Of a DNA stretch of 64,000 nt, positions 1-9,371 are shown piece by piece (position 1 is the stretch's first letter; each line of letters begins with the position of its first letter). The notes under the pieces are model-generated. The model made no database searches, was not told the DNA's origin, and was given only the letters and a program-made list of their open reading frames with translations. The stretch is from Aedes albopictus (taxonomy: Eukaryota; Arthropoda; Insecta; Diptera; Culicidae). A program made the translations under genes and the position numbers. The stretch is taken from contig NC_085137.1 of NCBI RefSeq assembly GCF_035046485.1, positions 250,455,233 through 250,519,232 on the forward strand, in the 5' to 3' direction.

Positions 1-85
1 GTGACAGAGCTGTGAAAGCGACTCTCCACGAGGTGAGTGTAATTTACATTCAGCTTGTGGAGACTTGCATTCGCAGCTCTGTCAC
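1..85. repeat. Imperfect hairpin at window edge
   Basis: Bases 1-32 (beginning GTGACAGAGCTG) and 54-85 (ending CAGCTCTGTCAC) form an imperfect inverted repeat around a ~21-base loop. It could be one end of a small MITE or a subterminal part of the composite transposon that starts just inside it. The window edge prevents a decision. Confidence 0.6.
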
Positions 86-519
86 GACTTCGGTATGCGT
101 TTGCGACCCCTACTCTATTCTGAAAACTTTTTTATAAAATCGCAACGCAAAAGTCGTCCATAAATTGTTTTTTTGATTGCACGCTTCTGAGCTGAGAAAA
201 TAGCAAGTGAGTGTAACTCTTTGCAAGTGAGTATTCCCATCCTTGTTTTTATCAAGATTTTGTTCTTTTACGCATATTTATCGCTTGCATCGATTTTGTT
301 CACCTTTGTAATTTCAGCAATGCATCCAATCCTAATTCTGCAACGTTGCTGGTATATTAGGTGTGACCAGAGACTATTTTCTTGCTGCCCGTTTATCTCG
401 TTATCGAACGTTTTTGTTGATTTGATATTTCGCATGCATGGGTTTGGTTCACTTTTTTAATTGGCCTTTTCCGACGGGACACCTGGAACCGGTTCCGGAA
501 CACAACCTGTTCAAATATG

Positions 520-668
520 TTATTTGTGGATTGATTGGTAATTGTCGGTGACAAATATCGGAAACATCTTGTTTAGCGTGACGCGTTTCGACCTACTATT
601 CTTCGGTCATAATCAGACACATTTAGCTGGATGTATCCCTTCATCTTCGTCAGTTTAATATATAAGCG
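520..668 (-). mobile_element. Short retroelement fragment, possibly Penelope-like
   Basis: This insert interrupts a 153-bp unit. The unit sequence GTTCARATATG is present on both sides (509-519 and 669-679), giving an 11-bp target duplication. On the minus strand it contains a GACGAAGAT...GGTCGAAACGCGTC pattern that I associate with the end of Penelope-like elements. That assignment is from memory of the family and weak; the insertion itself is clear. Confidence 0.4.
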
Positions 669-1065
669 GTTCAGATATGGTCTTACACTATTTTCCTGTT
701 TACTGTTCATCTGGTTATTGATAAAGCCGCTATTTGGTGTGCCGCATGCATAGGTTTGGTTCACTTTTTCAATTGGCCACTTCCAGCGGGACATGTGGAA
801 CCGGTTCCGGAACACTACCGGTTCAGATATGGTCTGAAACTATTTTCATGCTTACCGTTCATCTGGTTATTGATAAAGTCGCTATTTGATGTGTTGCATG
901 CATAGGTTTGGTTCAGTTTTTTAACTGGTCACTTCCGATGGGAGACCTGGAACCGGTTCCGGAACACAACCGGTTCAGATACGGTATGCAACTATTTTCC
1001 TGCTTACCGTTCATCTGGTTATCGAAAACGCCGCTTTTTTATGTGTCGCATGGCTGGGTTTGGTT

Positions 1066-1833
1066 TATAAGACCTCTTTTCTACCCGGAATCCCCTAGTC
1101 CAGCTCCAGACGGGAACTGACGTCAAAACCCAGGCTGCTGGTCTTGACCTACGGCAGCCAACGGGGTGGGCGCTCAAGGCCTCTTGTAGATTCCGGGTCT
1201 CAGGGCGTTCCAGCTCGTGGAGGCGGGTACAGTGTAGTTTGCCGGCCGTGACGAATCCGAATTGGCGAGGATGGCTTCGTCGGATCCGGAACTTTCAGGC
1301 AAGGCCGGTTCGGTGGAGATAGGCCGACCGGCCAGCGGGCGGCGGCCGAGGAACAAGGGCCAAAAAATAAATAAATTTGTAACACGCCCGTTGGTTAGCA
1401 GCAGGTCGGTTAGAGGGCGTCCAATCCTGACTCGTAGTGTGGTCCTCAACACTGGCCTCCAAGGACGGTGGGAGAGTGTCCTCGACGGGCCGTTAGGGCA
1501 CGGCGGTCTTCCGATCCGATCGATCCGAAATCGGATGATCTAGTATCACTTCAACAACTGTCGGTACGCATCCAAATTGCCGTCACTACGGATGGTCTGC
1601 ACTCTCGGTCTTGTTCGATGGGTAGCCAAAAATCAGCTGCCCGCCTTTTGCTTCCGCCTCCCGATACTGATCAACTTCACGCCGCTTGTTTGCGCCACCC
1701 ACCATCAAACGCAAAATTCGAGGGTAAGTCAATATGCAGGAGTTTGAAACGACCGTTTCTAAACTTACAATAATGTCAATACCAGTCCACATATCCATTG
1801 CGAAAATACAAACAATGTTACTTGTTAGTAAAA
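1066..1833. mobile_element. 768-bp unidentified insertion in left arm
   Basis: The GGTT of a repeat unit appears on both sides (1062-1065 and 1834-1837), and the unit resumes exactly where it was cut. The insert is much more GC-rich than its surroundings in its first 450 bases. It holds no ORF of recognisable family, no poly-A tail and no obvious terminal inverted repeat. It may be a fragment of a LINE 5' region. Small open frames within it (for example on the minus strand at 1174-1452) have no recognisable product. Confidence 0.5.
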
Positions 1834-2786
1834 GGTTCACTTTTTTAATTGGCCAGTTCCAGCGGGACATGCGGAACTGGTTCCGGAACACTACCGGTTC
1901 AGATATGGTCTTAAAATATTTTTCTTGTTTACCGTTCATCTGGTAATTGATAAAGCCGCTATTTGGTGTGTCGCATGCATAGGTTTGGTTCACTTTTTTA
2001 ATTGGCCACTTCCAGCGAGACATGCGGAACCGGTTCCGGAGCACAACTGGTACAGATATGGTCCGAAACTATTTTCCTGCTTACCGTTCATTTGGTTATC
2101 GAAAAAGCCGCTATTTGATGTGTCGCGTGCATGGGATTGATTCACTTTTATATTTGGCCACTTCCGGTGGAACACCCGAAACCGGTTCCGGAACACAACC
2201 GGTTCAAATATAGTATGAGACTATTTTCCTACTTCCCATTCATCAGACGATCAAAAATGCCGCTATTTGATGTGTCCCATGCCTGGGTTTGGTTCACTTT
2301 TTTAATTGGCCACTTCCAGCGGGACATGCGGAACCGGTTCCGGAACACAACTGGTACAGATATGGTCCGAAACTATTTTCCTGCTAACCGTTCATCTGAT
2401 TATCAAAAAAGCCGCTATTTGATGTGTCGCGTGCATGGGTTAGATTCACTTTTATATTTGGCCACTTCCGGTGGGACACCCTGAACCGGTTCCGGAACAC
2501 AACCGGTTCAAATATAGTATGAGACTATTTTCCTACTTCCCATTCATCAGATAATCGAAAATGCCGTGGTTTGATGGGTCGCATGCATGGGTTTGTTGCA
2601 TTTTCATATCTGGCCCCTTCCTGGGGTACCGGTCTGGAACACCTAAATGGCCATAACTCTGGAACGGCTGGACCGATCTGAACCATTTTCAATAGGAAAC
2701 AATGGGACCAGATGCCGCATCGAATGAACCATCGGTCGTTGAAATCGGTTCATATTTACTATCTAAAAATGAGGTGACCTTTTTTG

Positions 2787-2847
2787 TACACATACACACA
2801 CACACACACATACATACACACACACACACACACATACATACACACAG
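2787..2847. repeat. CA microsatellite in left arm
   Basis: An interrupted (CA)n run with CATA interruptions. It is mirrored as (TG)n at about 14620-14676 in the right arm, so it was part of the arm before the arms diverged. Confidence 0.9.
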
Positions 2848-3343
2848 ACATCACCTCAACTCGTCGAGCTGAGTCGATTGGTATATAACACTTGACCCCT
2901 CCGGGGGCTCTATCAAATTTTCGTTTTTGGAGTGAACATATAGCCTTTCGGTACACCTTGGTGTACGAGAAAGGCAAAAAGTTATGATATTTCAAACATT
3001 TCACAATTTTTACATTTAGTAAAAAAAATATGTTTTTTTTACCGTGTACATTATTCAGAGAATCGCATTATGATGCTGATTTTATTGTTAAGGCTACCGC
3101 ATGAATTAAACAAGTTATTTTCATGATATTTTTATTTAATTATTCATAACTATTATAGCATCTATTAGAAACTTAGACGCGATCCAGTGTAGTGATCAAA
3201 AGTATTGATAGTGTCATTATTTTTATTGTACGTGACTGGCGAAAAATTCTGTTAATAGGGTTAAAACCTGTTGATAATAAGAAACATAAGTAATATTATT
3301 TTTAAGATAAAAGCTGCAAAACAAAAGTTTTATATAGACGAAT

Positions 3344-3575
3344 GCGTCTAGTTTACCTGCAAAAAACTTACCTCTTAGATAATAGATTTTATGATGGAGA
3401 GAAAGCGAGTAACTGCAACACCAACAAATACATAATAGGTGCATACCACGACAATGCTCTAGACGTCTAGTTTACCTGCAAAAATTTACCTATCAGAGAA
3501 TAGAATCATAAATATCGGGAGGAAGCGAGTAACTTCAACAACAACAAATGCATGATAGGTACCATGACAATGCTC
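3344..3575 (+). repeat. Two direct copies of a ~119-bp unit
   Basis: The block GTCTAGTTTACCTGCAAAA followed by a partly diverged ~95-base stretch occurs at about 3344 and again at about 3463. The copies lie between the left arm and the transposase start, in its probable promoter or 5' leader. They could be transposase-binding or regulatory repeats; no function can be read from sequence. Confidence 0.75.
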
Positions 3576-3712
3576 ACGAAAAAGCAAAAAATTACTACCG
3601 CTATGGTTATTAAGGATTGTAAAGTAAAAGTTTTCTTCAGTCAAGTAAACGACACCAAACTAGTCAGTAAAAACTTGAAAGTGATTTTGTTTATTAAAAT
3701 CTAACGAACAAC

Positions 3713-6579
3713 ATGAGTAGTCGCTTTCTCAACTGTTGTAGGCCGTTTGCAGAAAAAAAGTGCTCAAAAGAGTTACGAAATCTCACCGAAAGCACCATAG
3801 ATAAACTGAAAGCGACAGGTTATGCTCCAATGTCCACATTGAATACAAATTTACGCATTTGCACGTCCTGCCGTCTAAACGTTGACAAACGAGCAATCTG
3901 TATATCATCGGAAGAGCAGGGCGCAGGAAGTTCGAAAACGACAACAACTGAGGAATTACTAGAAGTTCCAAGTGCAGAGAGCCTTGCCACCGTACCATCA
4001 GCGACATCTGTTTCAACAAATCAATCGGAAGATGAGTGTATTCAAAAGGTAAACATCGAACGCTTTAACGAGGGCATAGCTGGGATAAAAGTGACTCCGA
4101 TTAAATGGACGAAGATGGACTACGTTTATTATCCAGAGAAAAAATACCGTGAAATAAACGAAGCTGTACGTAGAAACCTCTTCAAATTAGGACCTGAGGA
4201 TGTGGAAAATACAGACTACGATGAGGTAATTATGAATATGAAGGAAAGGTTCTCGAATCCAGCCACGACAAGGAAAGAAAAATTATTGATTTTGTCGATG
4301 CTGCCAAGTTCGTGGTCTATTCAAGATGCCATTGATGAGTTCGAAACCAATAGATATACAGTAAAAGAGGCAAAACTATTTAAGAATAACTGTCTTTCAA
4401 CCAAAAATACTAGGTCTAGTAATGCGTTAACAGACGAGGCAAAAGAAATAGTAGTTCAATATTTTGAAGATGATGAAGTAAGTCGAGCTATGCCTGCACA
4501 TTGGTCGGGCTCCATACAAAGGGGCGGCCAAAACTCCCAAAAAACGGAATTGATATTTTTAAACTTTTTTTCGCCTTATAACAAGGATAATGTATTGTAG
4601 TTTTATGATTCTTAATTAAAAGCATACCAGCTTTTGTATTTCAATGACATTTTCACTGCCAAAGTGGCCTAAGTTATAAAATTGAAAAATGAATTATTCG
4701 AAAAAAAGTAAAATAATAATATTTTGAGAATGGAATATATATTTTATATTATCCTGCATATGAAAGCTTGTTATTGGACTATTTGAATGCACGTATTGTA
4801 CAAAATTGATATGTAACAAAACTTTTTAAATTTTCATATATTGTACCTTTTATGCTCAGGGCTGCATAAAAACGTTTAAACTTTTTGCAGAAATTTGCAG
4901 TTTTTCAAATTAGAGCTATTTAAAAAAGTCATGTTTTTTCATATGTTTTACGTTATTTTTCCATTTTTGACTGAAATAAAATTTATCTTCCCACATTTTT
5001 CACACGTTTTGAACAAACTTGATTGGATTTGATCGTAAGAAATTCAAATTGATGTTCTAACAAAAAACGCAAAAAATGTGGGTTTTGCTGATTTTGACCG
5101 TTTTTTAAATTATTGAAGTTACGTAATTTTTGAATACCCCTTTTTAAACACTAAAAATACTATATAACATATCTAGACAACCTATAACTTCGATTAAACA
5201 CATAAAAAGAGTTTTGGCCGAACTTCATCTTTTTCCGACCATTGTGGCCTGGCCAGAAAGATTATGTATCAGTAAAACAAGATGGAAAGCGTCAAGCAAT
5301 CCAAAAACGATTAATGATGACGACATTGAAAGAAGCTTACACACGCTTCAAGGAAATTCACAATAATATTAAAGTAGGTTTTTCCTCATTTGCAAGCCTT
5401 CGGCCAAGGCAATGCAAGCTTCTTTCCAATTCAGGAACACATAATGTTTGTGTGTGCACAACCCATGAGAATATTAACCTTATTTTACATAGTTTGAAAA
5501 GAATAAATTTAACAAAGGATATTAAAATGTTAACTGGTAGTCTTTTGTGTGAAAATACAACATCAAATTGCTATCTACGATCTTGTTCGGATTGTCCAGA
5601 TTCTTCATTATTGGAAAATACTTTATTCGGTGAGTTTGAAGAAAAATATATTGATCAGTTATCATTTGAGCAATGGGTAACCACGGATAGGTGTGACCTA
5701 GAAACAATTGTAAAACCTGTAGATGAGTTTGTGTCATATTTTTGCTTGAAATTAGAAAGTTTAATCCCTCACGATTTCATTAAAACAGAGCAATCCAGCT
5801 TTTTAAAAAATACGAAAAATACGTTACAAAATGGTGAATTTTTAGTCATTTGTGATTTTTCTGAAAATTACAGTTTTTTATTGCAAGATGAAGTTCAGTC
5901 CCATCACTGGAACGTGCAACAAGCTACAATTCATCCATTCGTTATTTATTTTAATGGAAGTTCGCAAATTGAACACTTTAGTTTCATTGTAATTTCCGAA
6001 GATTTAAGGCACGATTCAATATCCGTAAACTTGTTCATTGCCAAAATGATTAACTTTTTACGCGTTGATAAACATAAAGAAGTCAAAAAGATTTTATTAT
6101 ATTAATATTAATATTTTATGTCTGATGGAGCAGCGTCGCAGTACAAAAACCGTAAGAATTTTTCGAGCCTATGTCAATTTAAATCAATGTACGGAATTGA
6201 TGCAGAATGGCATTTTTTTGCTACGTCACATGGCAAAGGTCCTTGTGATGCTATTGGAGGAACAATAAAGCGCATGGCCACAAGAGCAAGTTTAGCCAAA
6301 GAACGTGAGCATCCAATTAAAACTGCGAAAGAACTTTTTGAATGGGCGAATCGTAGAAAAGAAGAAGATTTAACCAAATTATCATTTTGTTTTACTACTA
6401 CGGAAGAGTACGAAATAAAGGCTTCAGAGCTCAGCGAGCAATATAATAACGCGAAAGCGATCCAAGGAACCCAAAAATTCCATTGTTTCATTCCATTGTC
6501 AGAAAATAAAATTAAAGCAAAACTATACTCAAACTGTTCTGACAATAATGCCAAAGTGTTCGATATTGTAAAAAAATAA
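3713..6579 (+). pseudogene. DDE-type transposase of the long-arm transposon, interrupted
   Basis: Three consecutive open segments belong to one protein: 3713-4496, 5252-6105 and 6118-6579. The first has Cys pairs near its N terminus (NCC..C and CTSCR) that may bind zinc. The second carries CVCTTHEN and CDFSENYSF (Asp codon 5854). The third carries SDGAASQYKN (Asp codon 6124) and AEWHFFATSHGKG (Glu codon 6205). I recognise these blocks as a transposase-like family seen as uncharacterised proteins in insects and other animals, but I cannot give a superfamily name. Assigning D, D and E as catalytic is inference. A 750-bp element splits codon 262; removing it with one 5-bp duplicate restores the frame exactly. 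Two in-frame TAA codons at about 6103-6111 sit in a TATTAATATTAA slippage tract. Total length without breaks would be about 700 codons. The copy is presumably dead. Confidence 0.75.
4497..5246. mobile_element. Non-autonomous Transib-like element (750 bp)
   Basis: The ends read CACATTGGTCGG (4497) and, on the other strand, CACAATGGTCGG (from 5246), followed after a 14-16-base spacer by the shared block CGGCCAAAACTC. The flanks are a perfect 5-bp duplication GCCTG (4492-4496 and 5247-5251). CACWATG ends and GC-rich 5-bp duplications are diagnostic of the Transib superfamily, whose ends resemble V(D)J recombination signals. The interior is AT-rich and has no transposase ORF, so the copy is a MITE or deletion derivative. 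It lies inside the transposase coding frame and therefore post-dates it. Confidence 0.85.
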
Positions 6580-6599
6580 ATAAAATCAAATAAAAAATA

Positions 6600-6825
6600 A
6601 GTAAAACTGTTTTCATGATCTAATAACCCATAATAAAATCCAAACCCAAAACTCTAAGCCCTCTCTTACCCCTATTGTGTCAAATCTATGATTATTGTTG
6701 TGTAATTTGAGAATTCATTTATATGTATAAATATTATATGTATATATATTATATGTATATATATATATTACATGTATATACATATAATATAAATACATAT
6801 AATATTTATACATATAATATACATA
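6600..6825. repeat. AT-rich tail with long palindromic ATATGTAT tract
   Basis: From about 6719 to 6815 an ATATGTATAAATATTATATG-type run is followed by its near-perfect reverse complement, able to form a long hairpin or cruciform. The errantivirus 5' LTR starts 10 bases beyond it at a TACATA site. Confidence 0.85.
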
Positions 6826-7179
6826 AGTTATAGTTGCTTCCCACCAACCAAACAAACCGAACATCGTAAACGACCAGAATAGTCAACACCATCAAGTAAG
6901 GAATCTGCAACGTCAGCAGGTGGAGCTAGAGAAGGAGCTGCAACGACTCCGCGCGCATTTCTACGAAGAACAGTCTACAGCACCGCAACCGGACACCACC
7001 ACGAGGCACCACAACGCGATCCAATAGAGTGTGCATACTCAGCAAGTAGCTGGACAGGGCTCATAGGTAGTCAGGGACTCAGGATAGGTATAATAAATCA
7101 GTCTAGAGTCAGAGCTCTAAGTGTGAAGTTCAATTTTGTGTTTTTTAAAAACCTCTATCCACAGCCCCGTTTTATAACT
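6826..7179 (+). repeat. Errantivirus 5' LTR
   Basis: 354 bp, reading as identical to 13958-14311, with AGTTATA...TATAACT inverted termini. An AATAAA polyadenylation signal lies at 7092-7097. In the 3' copy the first 200 bases encode the env C-terminal tail, so this LTR carries a silent copy of that sequence. Confidence 0.95.
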
Positions 7180-7196
7180 GGCTTAGTGCGGTAGGA
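7179..7196 (+). promoter_or_regulatory. Probable primer-binding site
   Basis: TGGCTTAGTGCGGTAGGA begins on the last T of the LTR. Overlap of the primer site with the LTR edge is usual for errantiviruses. The TGG start fits a tRNA CCA end, but I cannot name the tRNA with confidence. Confidence 0.5.
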
Positions 7197-7421
7197 TACA
7201 GTGGTGCAGTGATAATTAAGTGAGTGCGTTCGTGGAATCGTCGACGAGGGAATATCGACCGACGAGGAAACATCCCCAAAGGAATATTGGAGATTTGCAG
7301 CGAACTCCGGAATTGTCACCACCCACGGACCTGATTGCTGACTCCCATCATCACCCGCGCGACGGCTTATCGCGCAAAAATAAGGTTAGTAACTTAGTTA
7401 AGAGACAGTGAAAAGTGATCC

Positions 7422-8010
7422 CCACCAAACATAAGTGAAACGATAAAGAATTTTGAAATAAGGCGCAGTCGAGATAAAAAGATTATTCCAACCAAATATA
7501 AGTGAAACGATAAAGAATTTTGAAATAAAGCGCAGTCGAGATAAAAAGATATTCCAACCAAATATAAGTGAAACGATAAGGAATTTTGAAAAAAGGCGCA
7601 GTCGAGATTATAAGGTTATAATCGATAAAAATATCAAAAAGTGATTTGAAAACGGACAAGCTATTGATAAGTGCGTGAAAGTTACGGTGAATGCAGAATT
7701 TTAGTAGTTAGTGAATACACATTTTCCCAGTAATCCCAAAATTTTAGTGAACCAAAGTCTCAATTATTCCATTTTATTTTTCTGAAAAGCGTGCGAAAAA
7801 TTACAGTGAACGCAGAATTTGAGTAATCAGTGAATACACATTTTCCCAGTAATCCCAAAATTTTAGTGAACCAAAATCTCAATTATTCCATTTTATTTTT
7901 CTGAAAAGCGTGCGAAAAATTACAGTGAACGCAGAATTTTAGTAATCAGTGAATACGCATTTTTCCCAGTAATCCCAAAATATTAGTGAACCAAAATTTC
8001 AGTTAATCAA
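7422..8010 (+). repeat. Two tandem-repeat families in the errantivirus leader
   Basis: Three copies of a ~67-bp unit (ATAAGTGAAACGATAAAG...; starts near 7424, 7491 and 7557) are followed by about 2.8 copies of a ~120-bp unit (...TTTTCCCAGTAATCCCAAAA...; 7671-8010). The leader between LTR and gag is over 900 bp, and few start codons precede gag. The position matches the Su(Hw) insulator repeats of Drosophila gypsy, but the sequence does not match; insulator function is speculation. Confidence 0.8.
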
Positions 8011-8123
8011 AAATTGAGATTTTGAAGAAAATTTAAGCGAACCAGGATCTCAGTTGATCTAAATTGAGATTTTGACGTAAATTTTTTGAAAGCCGACTTT
8101 TTAAGTGAAATCTAGTATACTGC

Positions 8124-9371
8124 ATGTTCACCCGAACAATGTCGATGGAACTACAGCAATTGGTGGATGAGCTGATGGCAAAAATGGAGCAACAACGGCT
8201 CCAGATTTCTGCCCTTGAGGCCTCCCAAAACCAATCAAGTAGTCCGTCACAGCAAGCTACTGTGGCAGTTGAGAAAAGGTTCGATGGTTTCAATGTACCT
8301 GATCCCATCAAACTTATTCCAACTTTTTCGGGAGAACCGGCAATGTTATTCTCCTGGATCGACTCCGTCGACCAGAAAATAGCGTATTGCCGGGCCACTA
8401 TAAACGACCAAACCACTGTGGACAGAGTAATGCCACTCTGGACTGGTCTCATCCGAGACAAAATTGTCAAAGATGCAAATGATGTATTAGTCAGAAACCA
8501 AGTAAAAAACGATTGGAATGAAATAAAGCAGACCTTAAAGGATGAGCTGGGAGATAAACGTGACTTAGCCACGCTAAGTACAAAAATAGCTCAGCTGAAA
8601 CAAGGCAACCAAGATCTGACTTCATATTATCAGTCATGCAAGAAGTTAAAAGCGGACATAAATGCTAACCTTCTTGCAAACGACGATACCAGACCGTGTG
8701 TCAAGATCTTAATGGTTAACTACGAGGCAATGATAACTAACGCATTCATTGACGGCCTTCCCGACCATCTCTCGTCTTTAACACGAATTTATAGGCCCAA
8801 AAACCTGCAAGAGGCTTATGAAGGAGCCTTAGAACAGCATTTGGCCAATCAGCGGAGACGCGAAAAATTGTCAAAATTTCATGACTCAAACACTTCAAGA
8901 AATCTTAACAGTAATTCGAAAGGTTATCCCTTTGGACAAACCGGGCGTGGGTATAATGCTCCACAACCCCAAAACAGACCCCAAAATTCAAACCCCCATA
9001 ATTCGAATTCATCCCAAAATAATCGCTTCATTCCCCAACAAAAGCATGCCAGTAACTTTATCCCACAACACAACAATCGCTTCAGTCCACAACCTGGCCG
9101 ACTCCAAATTAAACCAGAGATAATGTCGCAACAAACTAGACAATATCACTCTAATTTAAATCACCATGAATCCGTTCAACCCCAGTGCGAACAACCAGAT
9201 GTTACTGGTTACGACACCCAATGTTGTAACTGCGAACCAAGTTACGGTCAGATGACAAACGATGAACACCAAGCTAACATTCCGGTTGAAGAAAATTCGA
9301 ATTCTGATTCACCTGTCAATGGTGAAAACCTAAATTTTCATCTGGGACTGGACATTCCCCAAGAGGAATGA
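8124..9371 (+). CDS. gag: Errantivirus Gag
   Basis: 415 codons encoding the putative capsid/nucleocapsid precursor that packages the element RNA. The N-terminal half has the helix-rich look of Ty3/gypsy Gag (FSGEP..LFSWIDSVDQKI near residue 70 and repeated Leu-rich segments). The C-terminal half (about 250-330) is Asn/Gln/Pro-rich with repeated NxSQNNRF-type segments and basic residues. No CCHC zinc knuckle is seen, as is common in errantiviruses; a CCNCE cluster near 372 is not canonical. The first ATG (8124) has in-frame ATGs at 8139 and 8145, so the start could be slightly later. The stop overlaps the pol ATG as ATGA (9368-9371). Confidence 0.9.
   Translation: MFTRTMSMELQQLVDELMAKMEQQRLQISALEASQNQSSSPSQQATVAVEKRFDGFNVPDPIKLIPTFSGEPAMLFSWIDSVDQKIAYCRATINDQTTVDRVMPLWTGLIRDKIVKDANDVLVRNQVKNDWNEIKQTLKDELGDKRDLATLSTKIAQLKQGNQDLTSYYQSCKKLKADINANLLANDDTRPCVKILMVNYEAMITNAFIDGLPDHLSSLTRIYRPKNLQEAYEGALEQHLANQRRREKLSKFHDSNTSRNLNSNSKGYPFGQTGRGYNAPQPQNRPQNSNPHNSNSSQNNRFIPQQKHASNFIPQHNNRFSPQPGRLQIKPEIMSQQTRQYHSNLNHHESVQPQCEQPDVTGYDTQCCNCEPSYGQMTNDEHQANIPVEENSNSDSPVNGENLNFHLGLDIPQEE
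9332..9361 (+). promoter_or_regulatory. Probable -1 ribosomal frameshift signal
   Basis: The heptamer AAATTTT (9332-9338) lies in the gag frame as A AAT TTT, the canonical X XXY YYZ form. About four bases downstream, a short GGGA...TCCC stem can form (about 9343-9359). After a -1 slip the frame is open into pol. This fits the Gag-Pol strategy of gypsy-type elements. The ATGA overlap at 9368 gives an alternative, termination-reinitiation. Confidence 0.65.

Larger units (their letters stand above)
230..3165 (+). repeat. Left arm of long-inverted-repeat DNA transposon
   Basis: This segment is the reverse complement of 14312-16150 with moderate divergence. Reading inwards, both arms share a GCATATT..ATCG block, a GATGCATCCAATCCTGATT-like block, an array of ~153-bp units (anchors near 450, 760, 914, 1838, 1993, 2148, 2300, 2455 and 2605), a CA/TG microsatellite, a GGTGTACGAGAAAGGC-like block and a final block near TTAAACAAGTT. 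Each unit carries a GGAACCGGTTCC palindrome and usually a second AACCGGTT. The left arm is longer because it holds two later insertions (520-668, 1066-1833) and about two more units. The outermost terminus and the target duplication are not resolved. The arms flank the DDE transposase at 3713-6579, so they are inferred to be its terminal inverted repeats. Confidence 0.8.

Noticed and set aside
2759..3004. 81-codon minus frame repeated at 14463-14699 on the plus strand
   Set aside because: Conserved only because it lies in the inverted arms; it includes a translated CA microsatellite.
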